This document shows positions 1 through 9,199 of a stretch of 64,000 nt of DNA, in pieces; position 1 is the first letter of the stretch; each line of letters starts with the position of its first letter. Source of the DNA: an uncultured Victivallis sp. (lineage in GTDB: Bacteria; Verrucomicrobiota; Lentisphaeria; Victivallales; Victivallaceae); assembly GCA_944389815.1 (NCBI GenBank), contig CALXNS010000087.1, forward strand, positions 20,878 through 84,877, in the 5' to 3' direction. The notes beneath the pieces are model-generated. The model saw nothing but the letters and a program-made list of their open reading frames with translations, made no database searches and was not told where the DNA came from. The position numbers and the translations under genes were made by a program.

Positions 1-876
1 AACGTCGGTCGGTGTGCGCCGCTCCTGGATGCCGAATGCATCGCCATGCTGATGGAGTTTCTGCGGTCGATCGGCATTGAGGATGCGAAACTTGCGATCA
101 ACACCCGCGGAGTGATGGCCGATCGCGGTCCGGCGGGAAGACTGCTGCGCGATTATTTCTCCGCCCATATCGATTCGATGTGCGACGATTGCCGTTCCCG
201 GCTCGAACGCAATGTCTGGCGAATCCTCGACTGCAAGCAGGAGGCGTGCCGCCGGATCGTGGCGGAGGCTCCGGATTATGTTGGTTCCTTCTCTGCGGAA
301 TCGCGGGCGTATTTTGCCGAAGTGCAGGCGGCGTTGACTGCGCTCGGCGTTCCGTTCACGGTCGATCCGCTGCTGGTGCGGGGGCTGGATTATTACGTGC
401 ATACGGTTTTTGAAGTGTCGCACTCCGGTCTGGGAGCTCAGACGGCGATCGCCGGCGGCGGGCGGTATGAATTGTTTCTGCCGGGGCAGAACAAACCGGT
501 TCCGGGGGTCGGGTTCGCCGCCGGAGTCGAGCGGTTGATGATGGTGCGTGACGCGCTCGGCTTGAATCATGACGAAAGCGTACCGGTGCCGTTTTTCCTG
601 GTCGGTCTCGGCGGTCCGGCACGGATCGCGAATTTGAAACTGGCAGACGCATTGCGCCGGGAGGGCGTGGCGGTCGCTCTGGAGCTGGAAGAACGTTCGT
701 TCAAGGCGCAGCTGCGCAGCGCGAACCGCTGCGGCGCGGCGCTGGCGGTCGTCCGCGGCGATGCCGAACTCGAACGCGGCGTGGCGATCGTCAAACGCAT
801 GGACAACGGTGAACAGACGGAAGTTGCAGAAGACCGGTTGTTTGCGTATTTGTCTGAATTTGACCGGACCCGTTAG
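1..876 (+). CDS. hisS: Histidyl-tRNA synthetase, C-terminal part (5' end outside window)
   Basis: Open in frame from base 1, so the start lies upstream; 291 codons are visible. The protein charges tRNA-His with histidine in the cytoplasm. Seen: the class II HisRS signature LVRGLDYY, a glycine-rich AIAGGGRY segment, the motif 3 region GFAAGVERLMM, and then an anticodon-binding domain with LVGLGG and RSANRCGA. Missing upstream are motif 1 and motif 2. The stop codon lies in the loop of an intrinsic terminator, so hisS ends its transcript and adk needs its own start. The identification is secure; the length of the full protein cannot be judged. Confidence 0.95.
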   Translation, partial: NVGRCAPLLDAECIAMLMEFLRSIGIEDAKLAINTRGVMADRGPAGRLLRDYFSAHIDSMCDDCRSRLERNVWRILDCKQEACRRIVAEAPDYVGSFSAESRAYFAEVQAALTALGVPFTVDPLLVRGLDYYVHTVFEVSHSGLGAQTAIAGGGRYELFLPGQNKPVPGVGFAAGVERLMMVRDALGLNHDESVPVPFFLVGLGGPARIANLKLADALRREGVAVALELEERSFKAQLRSANRCGAALAVVRGDAELERGVAIVKRMDNGEQTEVAEDRLFAYLSEFDRTR

Positions 877-897
877 GCAAGGCGGTTCGGTTTTTTT
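864..897 (+). terminator. Intrinsic terminator of hisS
   Basis: CCGGACC (864-870) pairs with GGTTCGG (884-890) with one G-U pair and a 13-base loop, followed by seven T (891-897). The hisS stop codon sits inside the loop. Confidence 0.8.
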
Positions 898-959
898 ATT
901 TTTTGTTTATTTATTTCATAACATTTTATTTATGTTCAATATCTGAAGGAACGGGAAAA

Positions 960-1610
960 ATGCTTAAGCAGAAGAATTTGATTTTCGTCGGCGCTCCGGG
1001 CGCGGGGAAGGGAACGTTTTCGGCATTGCTGCTGGAAAAACATCCGCTGGTTCATATCTCCACCGGTGACCTGCTGCGCGACGAAATCAAACGCGGAACT
1101 GCGCTTGGCCAGGAGGCCTCCGGATTGATGAAGGAGGGAAAACTCGTTCCGGATGAAGTGGTTGCCGGAATGGTTCGCAGCCGTCTTTCGCAGCCCGACT
1201 GCGACAACGGTTTCATTCTTGACGGTTTCCCGCGGACGATCCGTCAGGCGGAACTGCTCGACGCCGCGCTTCAGGAGCTGGATCGTCCGCTGGACCGGGT
1301 GGTTTACTTCAAGGTGGATGACGAAGTGATTCTTCAACGGCTGACCGCCCGGCAGAACTGCCGGAAATGCGGAGCGATCTTCAACAAGCTCTTCATGCCG
1401 TCCCGTCAGGAGGGGATCTGCGACAATTGCGGCGGCGAACTCTATCAGCGGCCGGATGATTCACTGGAGACGGCGAAGGCTCGCCTCGGAGTTTTTTATC
1501 AGCAGACGAGCCCGTTGATCGAATATTACGGGGACAAAGGCGTGCTCCTGGAAATTACGGAAACCGACAAGGATGAGATCTGCCGGATTCTTGACCGGGA
1601 GCTCGCGTGA
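960..1610 (+). CDS. adk: Adenylate kinase with zinc-type lid
   Basis: 216 residues. Catalyses ATP + AMP to 2 ADP in the cytoplasm. Seen: P-loop GAPGAGKGT at residues 10-18, the DGFPRT nucleotide-binding motif near 88-93, and a lid with four cysteines (134, 137, 154, 157) spaced C-X2-C...C-X2-C, the structural zinc site of long-form kinases. The start at 960 follows AAGGAA at a good distance; the frame is open upstream to 903 but that stretch is AT-rich and not protein-like. map begins 3 bases after the stop, so adk, map and infA form one unit, as at the end of many ribosomal-protein operons. Confidence 0.96.
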   Translation: MLKQKNLIFVGAPGAGKGTFSALLLEKHPLVHISTGDLLRDEIKRGTALGQEASGLMKEGKLVPDEVVAGMVRSRLSQPDCDNGFILDGFPRTIRQAELLDAALQELDRPLDRVVYFKVDDEVILQRLTARQNCRKCGAIFNKLFMPSRQEGICDNCGGELYQRPDDSLETAKARLGVFYQQTSPLIEYYGDKGVLLEITETDKDEICRILDRELA

Positions 1611-1613
1611 ATC

Positions 1614-2384
1614 ATGTCGCGCGCACAAGTCGTTCATACGCCGGATGAAATCGTCCGGATCCGGCGGGCGGCCCGTTTGACCGCTGAAGTTCGGGACGCG
1701 ATACCCGGTCTGACGCATCCGGGAATGACGACCTTCGACCTCGATCAGCTGGCCGGCGAATTGATCCGCGCCACCGGCGGGAAAAGCGCCTTCCGGGGGT
1801 ATCACGGGTATCCCGGCAATATCTGCATATCGGTCAACGACGAAGTGGTACACGGGATCGGGCGTCCGGATCGCATTCTGCTGGAAACGGATATCGTAAG
1901 CATTGACGTCGGCGTGGAGATTGACGGTGCGCTGGGAGATACGGCGTTGACCTTCGGTTTTGTCGAACCGGACGCGGATATTGCCCGGCTGCTCAAGGGA
2001 ACGAAACAGGCGTTGATGGACGGCATTGCCGCTGCGCGCGGGGGAAATTATATCCGCCATATTTCGGCGGCGGTGGAGGCGACGGCCAAACATTATCGGC
2101 TCGGCGTGGTGCGCGAATATGTCGGCCACGGCTGCGGCACCCGTCTGCACGAACCGCCGGAAGTGCCGAATTTCGTCGGCTACGGAAAGGGGCCGCAACT
2201 GATTCCCGGCATGGTTATCTGCATTGAGCCGATGCTCAATCTCGGGACGGCCCGTGTGACGACCGATCCTCACGATCACTGGACGGTACGCACTCAGGAC
2301 GGCCGGCCCGCGGCGCATTTTGAACATATGGTTTTGATAACAGAAAAAGAACCGGAGATTTTAACGTGGCCAAAGACGATGTAA
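1614..2384 (+). CDS. map: Methionine aminopeptidase, type I
   Basis: 256 residues, usual length for a bacterial type Ia enzyme, which removes the initiator methionine from nascent proteins using two metal ions. The five metal ligands are visible: Asp in [14 protein letters not shown] (two), His in [12 protein letters not shown], Glu in CIEPML and Glu in HFEHMV. The gene starts 3 bases after adk and its last 19 bases overlap infA, so the three are almost certainly cotranscribed and translation of infA is probably coupled to map. Confidence 0.96.
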   Translation: MSRAQVVHTPDEIVRIRRAARLTAEVRDAIPGLTHPGMTTFDLDQLAGELIRATGGKSAFRGYHGYPGNICISVNDEVVHGIGRPDRILLETDIVSIDVGVEIDGALGDTALTFGFVEPDADIARLLKGTKQALMDGIAAARGGNYIRHISAAVEATAKHYRLGVVREYVGHGCGTRLHEPPEVPNFVGYGKGPQLIPGMVICIEPMLNLGTARVTTDPHDHWTVRTQDGRPAAHFEHMVLITEKEPEILTWPKTM

Positions 2385-2584
2385 TCAGAGTTGAAGGGGT
2401 GGTTCGGGAGTTGCTTCCCAACACGATGTTCAAGGTGGAAATTCAAACCGGACACGTGGTGAACGCCCACATTTCCGGGAAGATGCGGATGAACTTCATC
2501 CGGATTCTGCCCGGCGACGCGGTGACGCTGGAGATGTCGCCGTACGATTTGACCAAAGGCAGGATCGTTTTCCGCAAGAAATGA
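2366..2584 (+). CDS. infA: Translation initiation factor IF-1
   Basis: 72 residues, a full-length single OB-fold protein that binds the 30S A site during initiation. The ends [13 protein letters not shown] and KGRIVFRK are typical of IF-1. The start is a GTG at 2366 preceded by GGAG at 2353-2356; no ATG in frame gives a complete protein. The reading frame overlaps the end of map by 19 bases in another frame. No classical rpmJ follows; the 236 bases to ackA hold no gene I can support. Confidence 0.95.
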   Translation: MAKDDVIRVEGVVRELLPNTMFKVEIQTGHVVNAHISGKMRMNFIRILPGDAVTLEMSPYDLTKGRIVFRKK

Positions 2585-2820
2585 CGGGAAACGCGGAGTG
2601 GCGGGGAAACGAAATTCCATTCGGCGAAGAGGTTCGGATTGGGAAAAATTTTCCCGCGAGCCGGTCATAAAACTGTTTTCGGATGCCGGGCTGGATCTTC
2701 AGGTAATGTACTTGACGGTACGGGGGCAGCAGCCGGGTGCGGAAAAATTGAGGGTGTCCGGAGAAACTTTTGCGATCGGCTCTTTTCAGTAAAAATTCAA
2801 AAGGGGAAAGAGAGAAAAGA

Positions 2821-4023
2821 ATGAAGGTACTGGTTATCAATGCCGGCAGCAGTTCGATGAAATTCACGCTGTACGCGATGGAGCATGAGGAAATGCTGGC
2901 GAAGGGAGTGGTCGAACGGCTCGGCACCGACAAGCCCAATATGATTTACAAGCGGGCCGACGGCTACAAATTCGAAGGAGTGATCGCGGTTCGGAATCAT
3001 GTTGAAGCGCTTCAGCAGATCTGCGCCAGACTGGTGGATCCGGCCGACGGCGTCATTAAAAGTTTGTCGGAAATCACCGCGGTCGGCCACCGGGTGCTGC
3101 ACGGCGGCGAAAAGATCACCGCGCCGGTGAAGATCGATGAGCAGGTCAAGGCGATCATCCGCGAGTGTTTCCCGCTCGGGCCGCTGCACAATCCGGCCAA
3201 TCTTGCCGGAATTGAGGCATGCGAAGAAGAGATGCCCGGCACCCCGAACGTCGGGGTTTTCGATACGCAATTCCATCAGACCATGCCGCCGGAAGCGTAT
3301 CTCTATGCGATTCCGTATGAATATTATCAGAAATACGGCATTCGCAAGTACGGTTTTCACGGAACGAGCCACCATTACGTCACGCTGGCGACTGCGAAAT
3401 TTCTCGGCAGGAAACCGGAGGAGACGACGATCATCACCTGCCATCTCGGCAACGGTTGCAGCCTTGCCGCCGTCAAGAACGGGAAAGTGATCGATACGTC
3501 GATGGGGTTGACTCCGCTGGAAGGGTTGATGATGGGAACGCGTTGCGGAGACATCGATCCGGCGGCGGTGATCCGGCTGGTCGATCTCGGGAATACGACT
3601 GCGGAAGTCGACCGGATTCTGAATAAGAAATCCGGCTTGTTCGGCGTCGGCGGCATTAACAGCGGCGACATGCGCGACATGATCAGCGCCGCGGAAGCCG
3701 GCAATGAACAGGCCGAACTGGCGTTGCGGATGTTCGTCCGGCGCATTGTGAAGTATATTGGTTCGTATTATGTTCTGCTCGGCGGAGCGGAGGCGGTTGC
3801 CTTCACCGGCGGCATCGGGGAATATTCGTGTCCGATCCGCAAGCGGGTGATGGAAGGACTCGGCGCCCTGGGAATCTACTTGGACGAAGCCCGGAACAAG
3901 GAGTGCTTCGGCAAGGCCGGTGTGATTTCGACCGACGGCAGCAAATGGAAGGCGATCGTGATGCCGACCGACGAGGAATTGATGATCGCCCGCAGTGTGG
4001 TGGCGACCCTGAAACTGAAATAA
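2821..4023 (+). CDS. ackA: Acetate kinase
   Basis: 400 residues, full length. Transfers phosphate from acetyl phosphate to ADP, giving ATP and acetate, or the reverse. Family motifs seen in order: NAGSSSMKFTLY at the N terminus, HRVLHGGEKI, FDTQFHQTMP, GFHGTSHHYV, HLGNGCSLAAV, and DTSMGLTPLEG followed by MGTRCGDIDPA, which contains the catalytic Arg and Asp region. The ATG at 2821 fits the family start exactly; the frame is open from 2770 but that part does not resemble the family. The ribosome site GGGGAAAG is only fair. pta follows after 13 bases, so this is the acetate-forming ATP pathway from acetyl-CoA. Confidence 0.97.
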   Translation: MKVLVINAGSSSMKFTLYAMEHEEMLAKGVVERLGTDKPNMIYKRADGYKFEGVIAVRNHVEALQQICARLVDPADGVIKSLSEITAVGHRVLHGGEKITAPVKIDEQVKAIIRECFPLGPLHNPANLAGIEACEEEMPGTPNVGVFDTQFHQTMPPEAYLYAIPYEYYQKYGIRKYGFHGTSHHYVTLATAKFLGRKPEETTIITCHLGNGCSLAAVKNGKVIDTSMGLTPLEGLMMGTRCGDIDPAAVIRLVDLGNTTAEVDRILNKKSGLFGVGGINSGDMRDMISAAEAGNEQAELALRMFVRRIVKYIGSYYVLLGGAEAVAFTGGIGEYSCPIRKRVMEGLGALGIYLDEARNKECFGKAGVISTDGSKWKAIVMPTDEELMIARSVVATLKLK

Positions 4024-4036
4024 GGAGGAGTGGAAA

Positions 4037-5050
4037 ATGGCGGTATTGGATACGTTGCTGGAACGCGCCCGGAATGCGGCGAAGACCATTGTTCTGCCGG
4101 AAGGTCAGGATGTGCGTGTGGTGGTTGCCGCGAACAAGGCCGTGGAGAAACAGGCGGCCCGGCGGATCATCGTTCTCGGCAGTGAGGAGGAGATCACCGC
4201 GTCCTGCAAAGAGGGCGGGATTGCGGAACGGAAGTTTGAGACGGTCGATTATCTCAATTCGGAATTGCTTGCTGATTTCGCCGGCGAATTTTATGAGATG
4301 CGCAAGGCCAAGGGCATGACGCCGGAGAAGGCGGCGTCGATGATGAAGAGCCGGATTTATTTCGGCGCGATGATGTGCCGTCGCGGCCTGGCCGATGGAT
4401 TGGTTGCCGGGAGCATCGCTTCGACCGCCGACATGTTGCGCGCGGCGTTCCACTGCATCGGAACGGCTCCGGGGATGAAGATCGCCAGCAGCTGCTTCGT
4501 GATGGATCTCAAGACGCCGACCCCCTCCGGGGATGACGTGCTGCTCTTCGCCGACTGCGGTGTGAATCCGAATCCGGATGCCAACCAACTTGTGGACATT
4601 GCGCTGGCGACCAGTGCGTCGTACAAGGCACTGCTCGGGAAGCAGCCGAAAGTGGCGTTTCTGTCGTTCTCGACCAAGGGAAGCGCCGAACATGAAATTC
4701 TTGAGAAAGTGAAGGAAGCTGCCGGATTGTTTGCGGCGAAGGTCGCCGCCGACGGACTCGACATTCTCAGCGACGGCGAGCTGCAGGCGGACGCCGCTCT
4801 GGTTCCGTCGGTTGCGAAGGCGAAAGCTCCGGGCAGCCCGCTCGCGGGCGGTGCGAATATTCTCATTTTCCCGGATCTCAATGCCGGAAACATCTGCTAC
4901 AAACTCGTGCAGCGTCTGGCTCATGCCGACGCCTACGGTCCGATTCTGCAGGGGTTGCGGAAACCGTTGAACGATCTGTCGCGCGGCTGTAACGCCGATG
5001 ATATCTTTGGCCAGATCGTCATCACCGCATGCCAGGCGGCGAATCAGTAA
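4037..5050 (+). CDS. pta: Phosphate acetyltransferase, short form
   Basis: 337 residues, the single-domain form without the regulatory N-terminal part of the Escherichia coli enzyme. Interconverts acetyl-CoA and acetyl phosphate and supplies AckA. Seen: IVLPEGQDVRVV at the start, ADGLVAGSIASTADMLRA, and the C-terminal NDLSRGCNADDI motif that is characteristic of Pta rather than phosphate butyryltransferase. AAGGAGG lies just ahead of the ATG. It is second in the ackA-pta pair and is followed by a strong terminator. Confidence 0.96.
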   Translation: MAVLDTLLERARNAAKTIVLPEGQDVRVVVAANKAVEKQAARRIIVLGSEEEITASCKEGGIAERKFETVDYLNSELLADFAGEFYEMRKAKGMTPEKAASMMKSRIYFGAMMCRRGLADGLVAGSIASTADMLRAAFHCIGTAPGMKIASSCFVMDLKTPTPSGDDVLLFADCGVNPNPDANQLVDIALATSASYKALLGKQPKVAFLSFSTKGSAEHEILEKVKEAAGLFAAKVAADGLDILSDGELQADAALVPSVAKAKAPGSPLAGGANILIFPDLNAGNICYKLVQRLAHADAYGPILQGLRKPLNDLSRGCNADDIFGQIVITACQAANQ

Positions 5051-5086
5051 TAGAAAAGCATTCGTTTCATCGGAAGGTGATTGAGA

Positions 5087-5123
5087 CGCTTCGTCCCCGG
5101 GAATGGGGCGAAGCGTTTTTTTT
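5087..5123 (+). terminator. Intrinsic terminator of ackA-pta
   Basis: CGCTTCGTCCCC (5087-5098 region) pairs with GGGGCGAAGCG (5105-5115), followed by eight T (5116-5123). Confidence 0.9.
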
Positions 5124-5144
5124 GCATGAATTTTAATGCGGGAC

Positions 5145-5173
5145 TTGTAAAGCGGACAATATGAGGTTATTTT
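5145..5173 (+). promoter_or_regulatory. Probable promoter of rpsO
   Basis: TTGTAA (5145-5150), 17 bases, TATTTT (5168-5173). The same pair of hexamers with the same spacing occurs ahead of the dedA-family gene (31151-31179). The leader to rpsO would be about 85 bases, long enough for the self-regulatory fold known for S15 mRNAs, which I cannot recognise by eye. Confidence 0.5.
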
Positions 5174-5265
5174 AAATAATCTGTAAACGGTTTGGATGGT
5201 TGACTGCATCGAATGGTCCGGTGCGGCGGCTGTCAAACACGCAATGTATGGAAGGATAAAACACC

Positions 5266-5535
5266 ATGGACAAAGCGACCAAGACCGACATCATCAAGAA
5301 GTACGCCCGCAAGGAAGGCGACACCGGTTCTCCGGAAGTGCAGATCGCGCTGCTGAGCGCGCGCATCAATGAACTGACGGAACACCTGAAGGTGAATTTC
5401 AAGGATCACAGCACCCGCCGCGGGTTGCTGGCGATGGTCAGTCTGCGCAAGAAGCTTCTGAGCTATCTTGCCCGGGAAAATCATGCCCGGTATATCGAGT
5501 TGACCGATGAGCTGGGAATCCGTCGCGCGAAATAA
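5266..5535 (+). CDS. rpsO: 30S ribosomal protein S15
   Basis: 89 residues, the normal length. Binds the central domain of 16S rRNA early in 30S assembly. Diagnostic segments [28 protein letters not shown] and the [12 protein letters not shown] end are present. Preceded by GGAAGG. It stands alone between two terminators; pnp, its common neighbour, is not adjacent. Confidence 0.97.
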   Translation: MDKATKTDIIKKYARKEGDTGSPEVQIALLSARINELTEHLKVNFKDHSTRRGLLAMVSLRKKLLSYLARENHARYIELTDELGIRRAK

Positions 5536-5562
5536 TCGTTCGGGCGAATTTCTCAAAAAAAT

Positions 5563-5597
5563 CCCGTTCTGTTCCTGTCGGAATGGAACGGGTTTTT
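5563..5597 (+). terminator. Intrinsic terminator of rpsO
   Basis: CCCGTTC (5563-5569) pairs with GAACGGG (5586-5592), with an inner TTCC/GGAA helix, followed by five T. Confidence 0.85.
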
Positions 5598-5624
5598 GTT
5601 TGCTTCAGAAACGGAGATTGGGAT

Positions 5625-5660
5625 AAAAAAAAACGCCGTTCCATAGTTGCATGGAACGGC
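5625..5660 (-). terminator. Intrinsic terminator of the LysM gene
   Basis: GCCGTTCCAT and ATGGAACGGC form a perfect 10-base-pair stem (about 5635-5660) with a 6-base loop; on the minus strand it is followed by a run of nine T (A tract 5625-5633). It lies back to back with the rpsO terminator. Confidence 0.88.
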
Positions 5661-5686
5661 GGTCGAGTCCTGGTCGGGTGGGGGAA

Positions 5687-6841
5687 TTATTCCGCCGCAG
5701 GAACGAAGAGGATCAGGCCGGGCTTGAGTTTTCCGTCGACCGGGAGATCGCTGTTGAGTTTCTTCAAGGCTTCCACGGTGGTTTTGTTATTCGTGGCGAA
5801 TGTTTCAAGATCGACCTCTTCGGTCACTTCCACCGGCGTAGAGCTGCCGATGACGATCTCCGCTTCGGAGACGGCGGTTGCGGCATCTCCGACTGCGGCG
5901 CTTCCGGCGGCTGGCGCCGCGGTGGCGGCGTTGGCGGCTTCGTTGAGCGCGGCACTCAAATCAAGAGCAACATCGTCCGTCGTGGCCGTCGTCGCAGCGC
6001 CGGCGGCCGGCGCCGTGGTTGTCGTGGTTGTCGTGGTTGTCGCAACGACGGGTGAAGTCGCGGTGGCGGCGGAACTCACCGCAGCAGTGCCGGCGGCCGC
6101 GACAGCTGTTGAGGCCGCCTTGGTGCTCTTGCCCGGAACGACCAGTTTCTGACCGATCTGGAGCCGGCGGGTCTGGGCGTCGGTCAGATTGTTCGCCTTC
6201 TGGAGGTCGGCGGTTTTGACGCCGAGCCGGCGGGCGATCTTGCCGAGTGTGTCGCCGGCCTTAATGACATAAGTTCCATCGGCCGCCAGAGCCGCACTGG
6301 CCGCCGCAGTGCTCGTTTTCACGCTGGAGGCACTGGCGCCCTTCTGCGGGGCGGCAGAACCGCTTTTCCCCGGGATGACCAGCTTTTGACCGATGCGGAG
6401 CCGACGTGCGCTCTGGAGGTCAAGGTTGTTCGCCTTGAGCATCGCCGAAACGCTTACGCCGTACTGATGGGCGATTTTGCCGACGGTATCGCCGGCCTTG
6501 ACTTCATAGGTGCCGCCTGCCGCACTGGAGGCCGTGGTGGATGAGGTGGAAATCGGGTTGGAGGCAACCGAAGCCATCGGCTGATAGGTCGGAGCTTCCG
6601 ACTTGCGGGTCGAAGGCGCCGCGACAGGACGAGTCTGCGGTTCAGCGGGGCGGAAACTGGTGGTCGGCGGGACGTTTTCCATCGGATCGACCGTCATCGG
6701 CGCGTCGCTACCCTCCGCCGGGACATAACGCCGTTCATCCATCACGACGTTCTTGCAGCCGCCGGACGCGAAGAGCCCGCTGAAGATTACCACATGGAGC
6801 GCCGTGACGCCCACCAGAATGACGATCATATTTTTTTTCAC
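5687..6841 (-). CDS. LysM-domain envelope protein
   Basis: 384 residues. The N terminus has a hydrophobic stretch (about 5-26) ending in GGCK, so it is either membrane-anchored or a lipoprotein with an imperfect lipobox. A Pro/Thr-rich segment is followed by two clear LysM domains (VKAGDTVGKIAHQYGVS...LVIPG and IKAGDTLGKIARRLGVK...LVVPG), an Ala/Thr-rich linker with nine consecutive Thr, and a third degenerate LysM-like end (FATNNKTTVEALKKLN...FVP). LysM binds GlcNAc-containing glycans, so peptidoglycan binding is likely. The start is GTG at 6841, with AGGAGG seven bases ahead. No enzymatic domain is present. It follows the rho/ftsB-like genes on the same strand but has its own terminator. 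Confidence 0.85.
   Translation of the reverse strand: MKKNMIVILVGVTALHVVIFSGLFASGGCKNVVMDERRYVPAEGSDAPMTVDPMENVPPTTSFRPAEPQTRPVAAPSTRKSEAPTYQPMASVASNPISTSSTTASSAAGGTYEVKAGDTVGKIAHQYGVSVSAMLKANNLDLQSARRLRIGQKLVIPGKSGSAAPQKGASASSVKTSTAAASAALAADGTYVIKAGDTLGKIARRLGVKTADLQKANNLTDAQTRRLQIGQKLVVPGKSTKAASTAVAAAGTAAVSSAATATSPVVATTTTTTTTTAPAAGAATTATTDDVALDLSAALNEAANAATAAPAAGSAAVGDAATAVSEAEIVIGSSTPVEVTEEVDLETFATNNKTTVEALKKLNSDLPVDGKLKPGLILFVPAAE
6015..6041. repeat. Three tandem 9-base repeats coding for poly-Thr
   Basis: GTGGTTGTC occurs three times in a row on the plus strand; on the coding (minus) strand each unit gives three Thr codons in the linker of the LysM protein. In-frame unit changes would alter linker length without breaking the gene. 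Confidence 0.8.
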
Positions 6842-6963
6842 AACCCACCCTCCTGAAACGCTTGAAAATTGCTATGCGACCCCTGCCGCAAATTTATGTC
6901 TTATATATAATATAAGATGCCCGCCGGCAAATGCAAAGAGAATTTGCCCTTCCGGGAAAAAAA

Positions 6964-7272
6964 TTATTTACTTTTTTCGGGGGCGGGATATTTCATGACC
7001 CGTTCGCCTTCGCGGACGAGTCCGAATTTCTCCCGCGCGACCTTTTCCACGGCGGCGGGAGACTGTTTGAGATCGGCCACTTCCGTGTTCAACCGGACGC
7101 TTTCCTCACGTTTTTCGTTGAGTTCCGCGTTCAGTTCAGTAAGTTCGCCCTGTTTTTTCTGAAGTTCGCGCATCACCGGCAGCAGCAGCACGATCGCCGC
7201 CGCCACCAGCAGTACGAAGATGAGACAGAGCAGATAGGTGGAAAAGGAATTTTTCTTACGGTTCTCCACCAC
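6964..7272 (-). CDS. FtsB/DivIC-like septum formation initiator
   Basis: 102 residues: a short basic cytoplasmic tail, one membrane helix (about 12-33), then a coiled coil (LQKKQGELTELNAELNEKREESVRL) and a C-terminal segment AAVEKVAREKFGLVREGE, which is the FtsB/DivIC family signature. The family joins FtsL and FtsQ in the divisome in the membrane. The start is a GTG at 7272 with AAAGGAGG ahead. It lies 37 bases after rho on the same strand. The family is clear; which of FtsB or DivIC it replaces cannot be decided from this window. Confidence 0.85.
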   Translation of the reverse strand: MVENRKKNSFSTYLLCLIFVLLVAAAIVLLLPVMRELQKKQGELTELNAELNEKREESVRLNTEVADLKQSPAAVEKVAREKFGLVREGERVMKYPAPEKSK

Positions 7273-7309
7273 GGGATCCTCCTTTCACTCCTTGTCCCGG
7301 TCGGATTAA

Positions 7310-9199
7310 TCAGTTTGCATTCGGTTGCAGCGTCAAGAGGAATTCGATGTTGGTCTTGACCTTCTTCAACCGCCCGAGCAGCAGTTCCATCGCTTCCGCC
7401 GGAGGAACGCCGTTGATCGCCTTGCGCAGCAGCCATACTTTGCTCAATTCATCGGGATGGAGCAGAAGTTCCTCCTTGCGGGTTCCGGATTTCTCGATGT
7501 TGATCGCCGGATAAATGCGCCGGTCGGAGACGTTGCGGTCCAGATGCAGTTCCATATTTCCGGTTCCCTTGAACTCTTCGAAAATCACGTCGTCCATGCG
7601 GCTGCCGGTTTCGATCAGTGCGGTGGCGATGATCGTCAAACTCCCGTGGCCTTCGATGTTGCGGGCGGCGCCGAAGAAGCGTTTGGGTTTATGGAGAGCG
7701 GTGGCGTCGACGCCGCCGGTCAGGATCTTCCCGCTGTGCGGCTGCAGCGTATTGTAGGCGCGCGCAAGGCGGGTGATGCTGTCGAGCATGATGACTACAT
7801 CCTGACCGTATTCGACCAGGCGCTTGGCTTTTTCGATCACCATTTCGGCGACCTGAACGTGCCGTTCCGGCGGTTCGTCGAAGGTCGAACTGACCACTTC
7901 CGCGTCGACGCAGCGTTTCATATCGGTAACCTCCTCGGGACGTTCGTCGATGAGGAGAATGATCAGTTTCACCTCGGGATTGTTCGCTCGGATGTTGTTT
8001 GCAAGTTTCTGCATCAAAACGGTTTTTCCCGTTCTCGGCGGCGCGACGATCAGGCCGCGCTGCCCCTTGCCGATCGGCGTGACCAGATCGACGATGCGGG
8101 TGGAATAATCGGCCGGATCGCGCTCCAGCACGAGGCGTTCGGTCGGAAAATAGGGGGTCAGGCTGTTGAAGGGGATGATCTCCTTCTTGCGTTCGGGCGA
8201 ATCGTTGTTGATGCTTTCAACTTTGAGCATCGCGAAGAAACGTTCCTTCTCGCGCGGCGTGCGGATCTGTCCGGCGACGTAATCCCCGGTCTTCAGCGCA
8301 AAACGCTTGATCTGCGACGGCGAAAGGTAAATATCCTCCGAACAGGGCAGATAACTGTAACTTGCCGACCGCAGAAATCCGAAGCCGTCCGGCAGCACTT
8401 CGAGATAGCCGGAGCCGTAAAGCTGACCGCTCTTTTCCGCGTTGGCGCGGAGGATTTCTCCGATCAGGGTTGATTTCTCCAACGCTCCGATTCCCTCGAT
8501 GCCGAGCTCGGCCCCCATCTGGGCGAGTTCCTGCATGGATTTCTCCTGCAGTTCGGAAATGTTCAGCGAGGGCGCGATGTGATCCCGCGGCATGTCCCGG
8601 CGGCCGTTGCCGCCGCTGTTGTGGTTGCCGCGGCGGAACTCCCGACGCGACTCATTGCCGCCGTTGAAATTGCTGTTGCCGCTGCCGGCTTCGCCGTTCC
8701 CCTGAGCCGGGCTGTCGGCCGGGAGCGTCTGAGCGTGCTCCTTGTGGTTTTCCTGCGGAACGGCGTTCGTTTCCGCCGCGGTTTCACTTCCGGACTCCCG
8801 GAATTCAGCGGGGAGATCGCTGTCGAAATTTTCCCGGACGGCAACTTCGTCGGAATTTTCCTCATGTTCGCGGCGCTCCATCCGGACGCCTCTTTCGGAA
8901 CGGAAATTTTTTTCCCGTCGGGCATTCCGCGGCGGCCGTCCGCGTCTGGCAGGCTGCGGTTGCTGCGGGGCGGCCGGTTCGGCCGGGGCGGATTCGGAAA
9001 GCTCCTCCAGGAGCAGTTCGCGCATCACCTCTTCCGGAGTCGGTTCCGGGTTGAACGGCAGATCCGCCTGAGTGTCGGAGCGATGGGTTTCTTCGGTTTC
9101 GGCGGGTTTCGCCTTGGGGCGACGCCCGCGCCGGCGGGGAGCCGGGCGCTGTTCGGCGTTTTCGTTGTTGTCGGGGATCAGATCTTTGTTTTCGTCCAT
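7310..9199 (-). CDS. rho: Transcription termination factor Rho with long disordered N-terminal extension
   Basis: 629 residues, about 210 more than E. coli Rho. The RNA-dependent helicase ends transcripts not closed by hairpins. Residues 1-205 or so are low-complexity: [23 protein letters not shown] and a Gly/Asn/Arg-rich part ([23 protein letters not shown]). The conserved part starts with the N-terminal helix bundle ([20 protein letters not shown]), then the cold-shock RNA-binding fold ([25 protein letters not shown]), the P-loop APPRTGKT near residue 388, [13 protein letters not shown] and the C-terminal [17 protein letters not shown]. It overlaps coaE by 22 bases. Confidence 0.96.
   Translation of the reverse strand: MDENKDLIPDNNENAEQRPAPRRRGRRPKAKPAETEETHRSDTQADLPFNPEPTPEEVMRELLLEELSESAPAEPAAPQQPQPARRGRPPRNARREKNFRSERGVRMERREHEENSDEVAVRENFDSDLPAEFRESGSETAAETNAVPQENHKEHAQTLPADSPAQGNGEAGSGNSNFNGGNESRREFRRGNHNSGGNGRRDMPRDHIAPSLNISELQEKSMQELAQMGAELGIEGIGALEKSTLIGEILRANAEKSGQLYGSGYLEVLPDGFGFLRSASYSYLPCSEDIYLSPSQIKRFALKTGDYVAGQIRTPREKERFFAMLKVESINNDSPERKKEIIPFNSLTPYFPTERLVLERDPADYSTRIVDLVTPIGKGQRGLIVAPPRTGKTVLMQKLANNIRANNPEVKLIILLIDERPEEVTDMKRCVDAEVVSSTFDEPPERHVQVAEMVIEKAKRLVEYGQDVVIMLDSITRLARAYNTLQPHSGKILTGGVDATALHKPKRFFGAARNIEGHGSLTIIATALIETGSRMDDVIFEEFKGTGNMELHLDRNVSDRRIYPAINIEKSGTRKEELLLHPDELSKVWLLRKAINGVPPAEAMELLLGRLKKVKTNIEFLLTLQPNAN

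Noticed and set aside
2598..2792. 64-codon open frame between infA and ackA starting with GTG
   Set aside because: No recognisable family, weak ribosome site and unusual composition; likely leader or spacer sequence.
2797..4089. 430-codon minus-strand open frame over ackA
   Set aside because: Shadow of the GC-rich coding strand; ackA on the plus strand is unmistakable.
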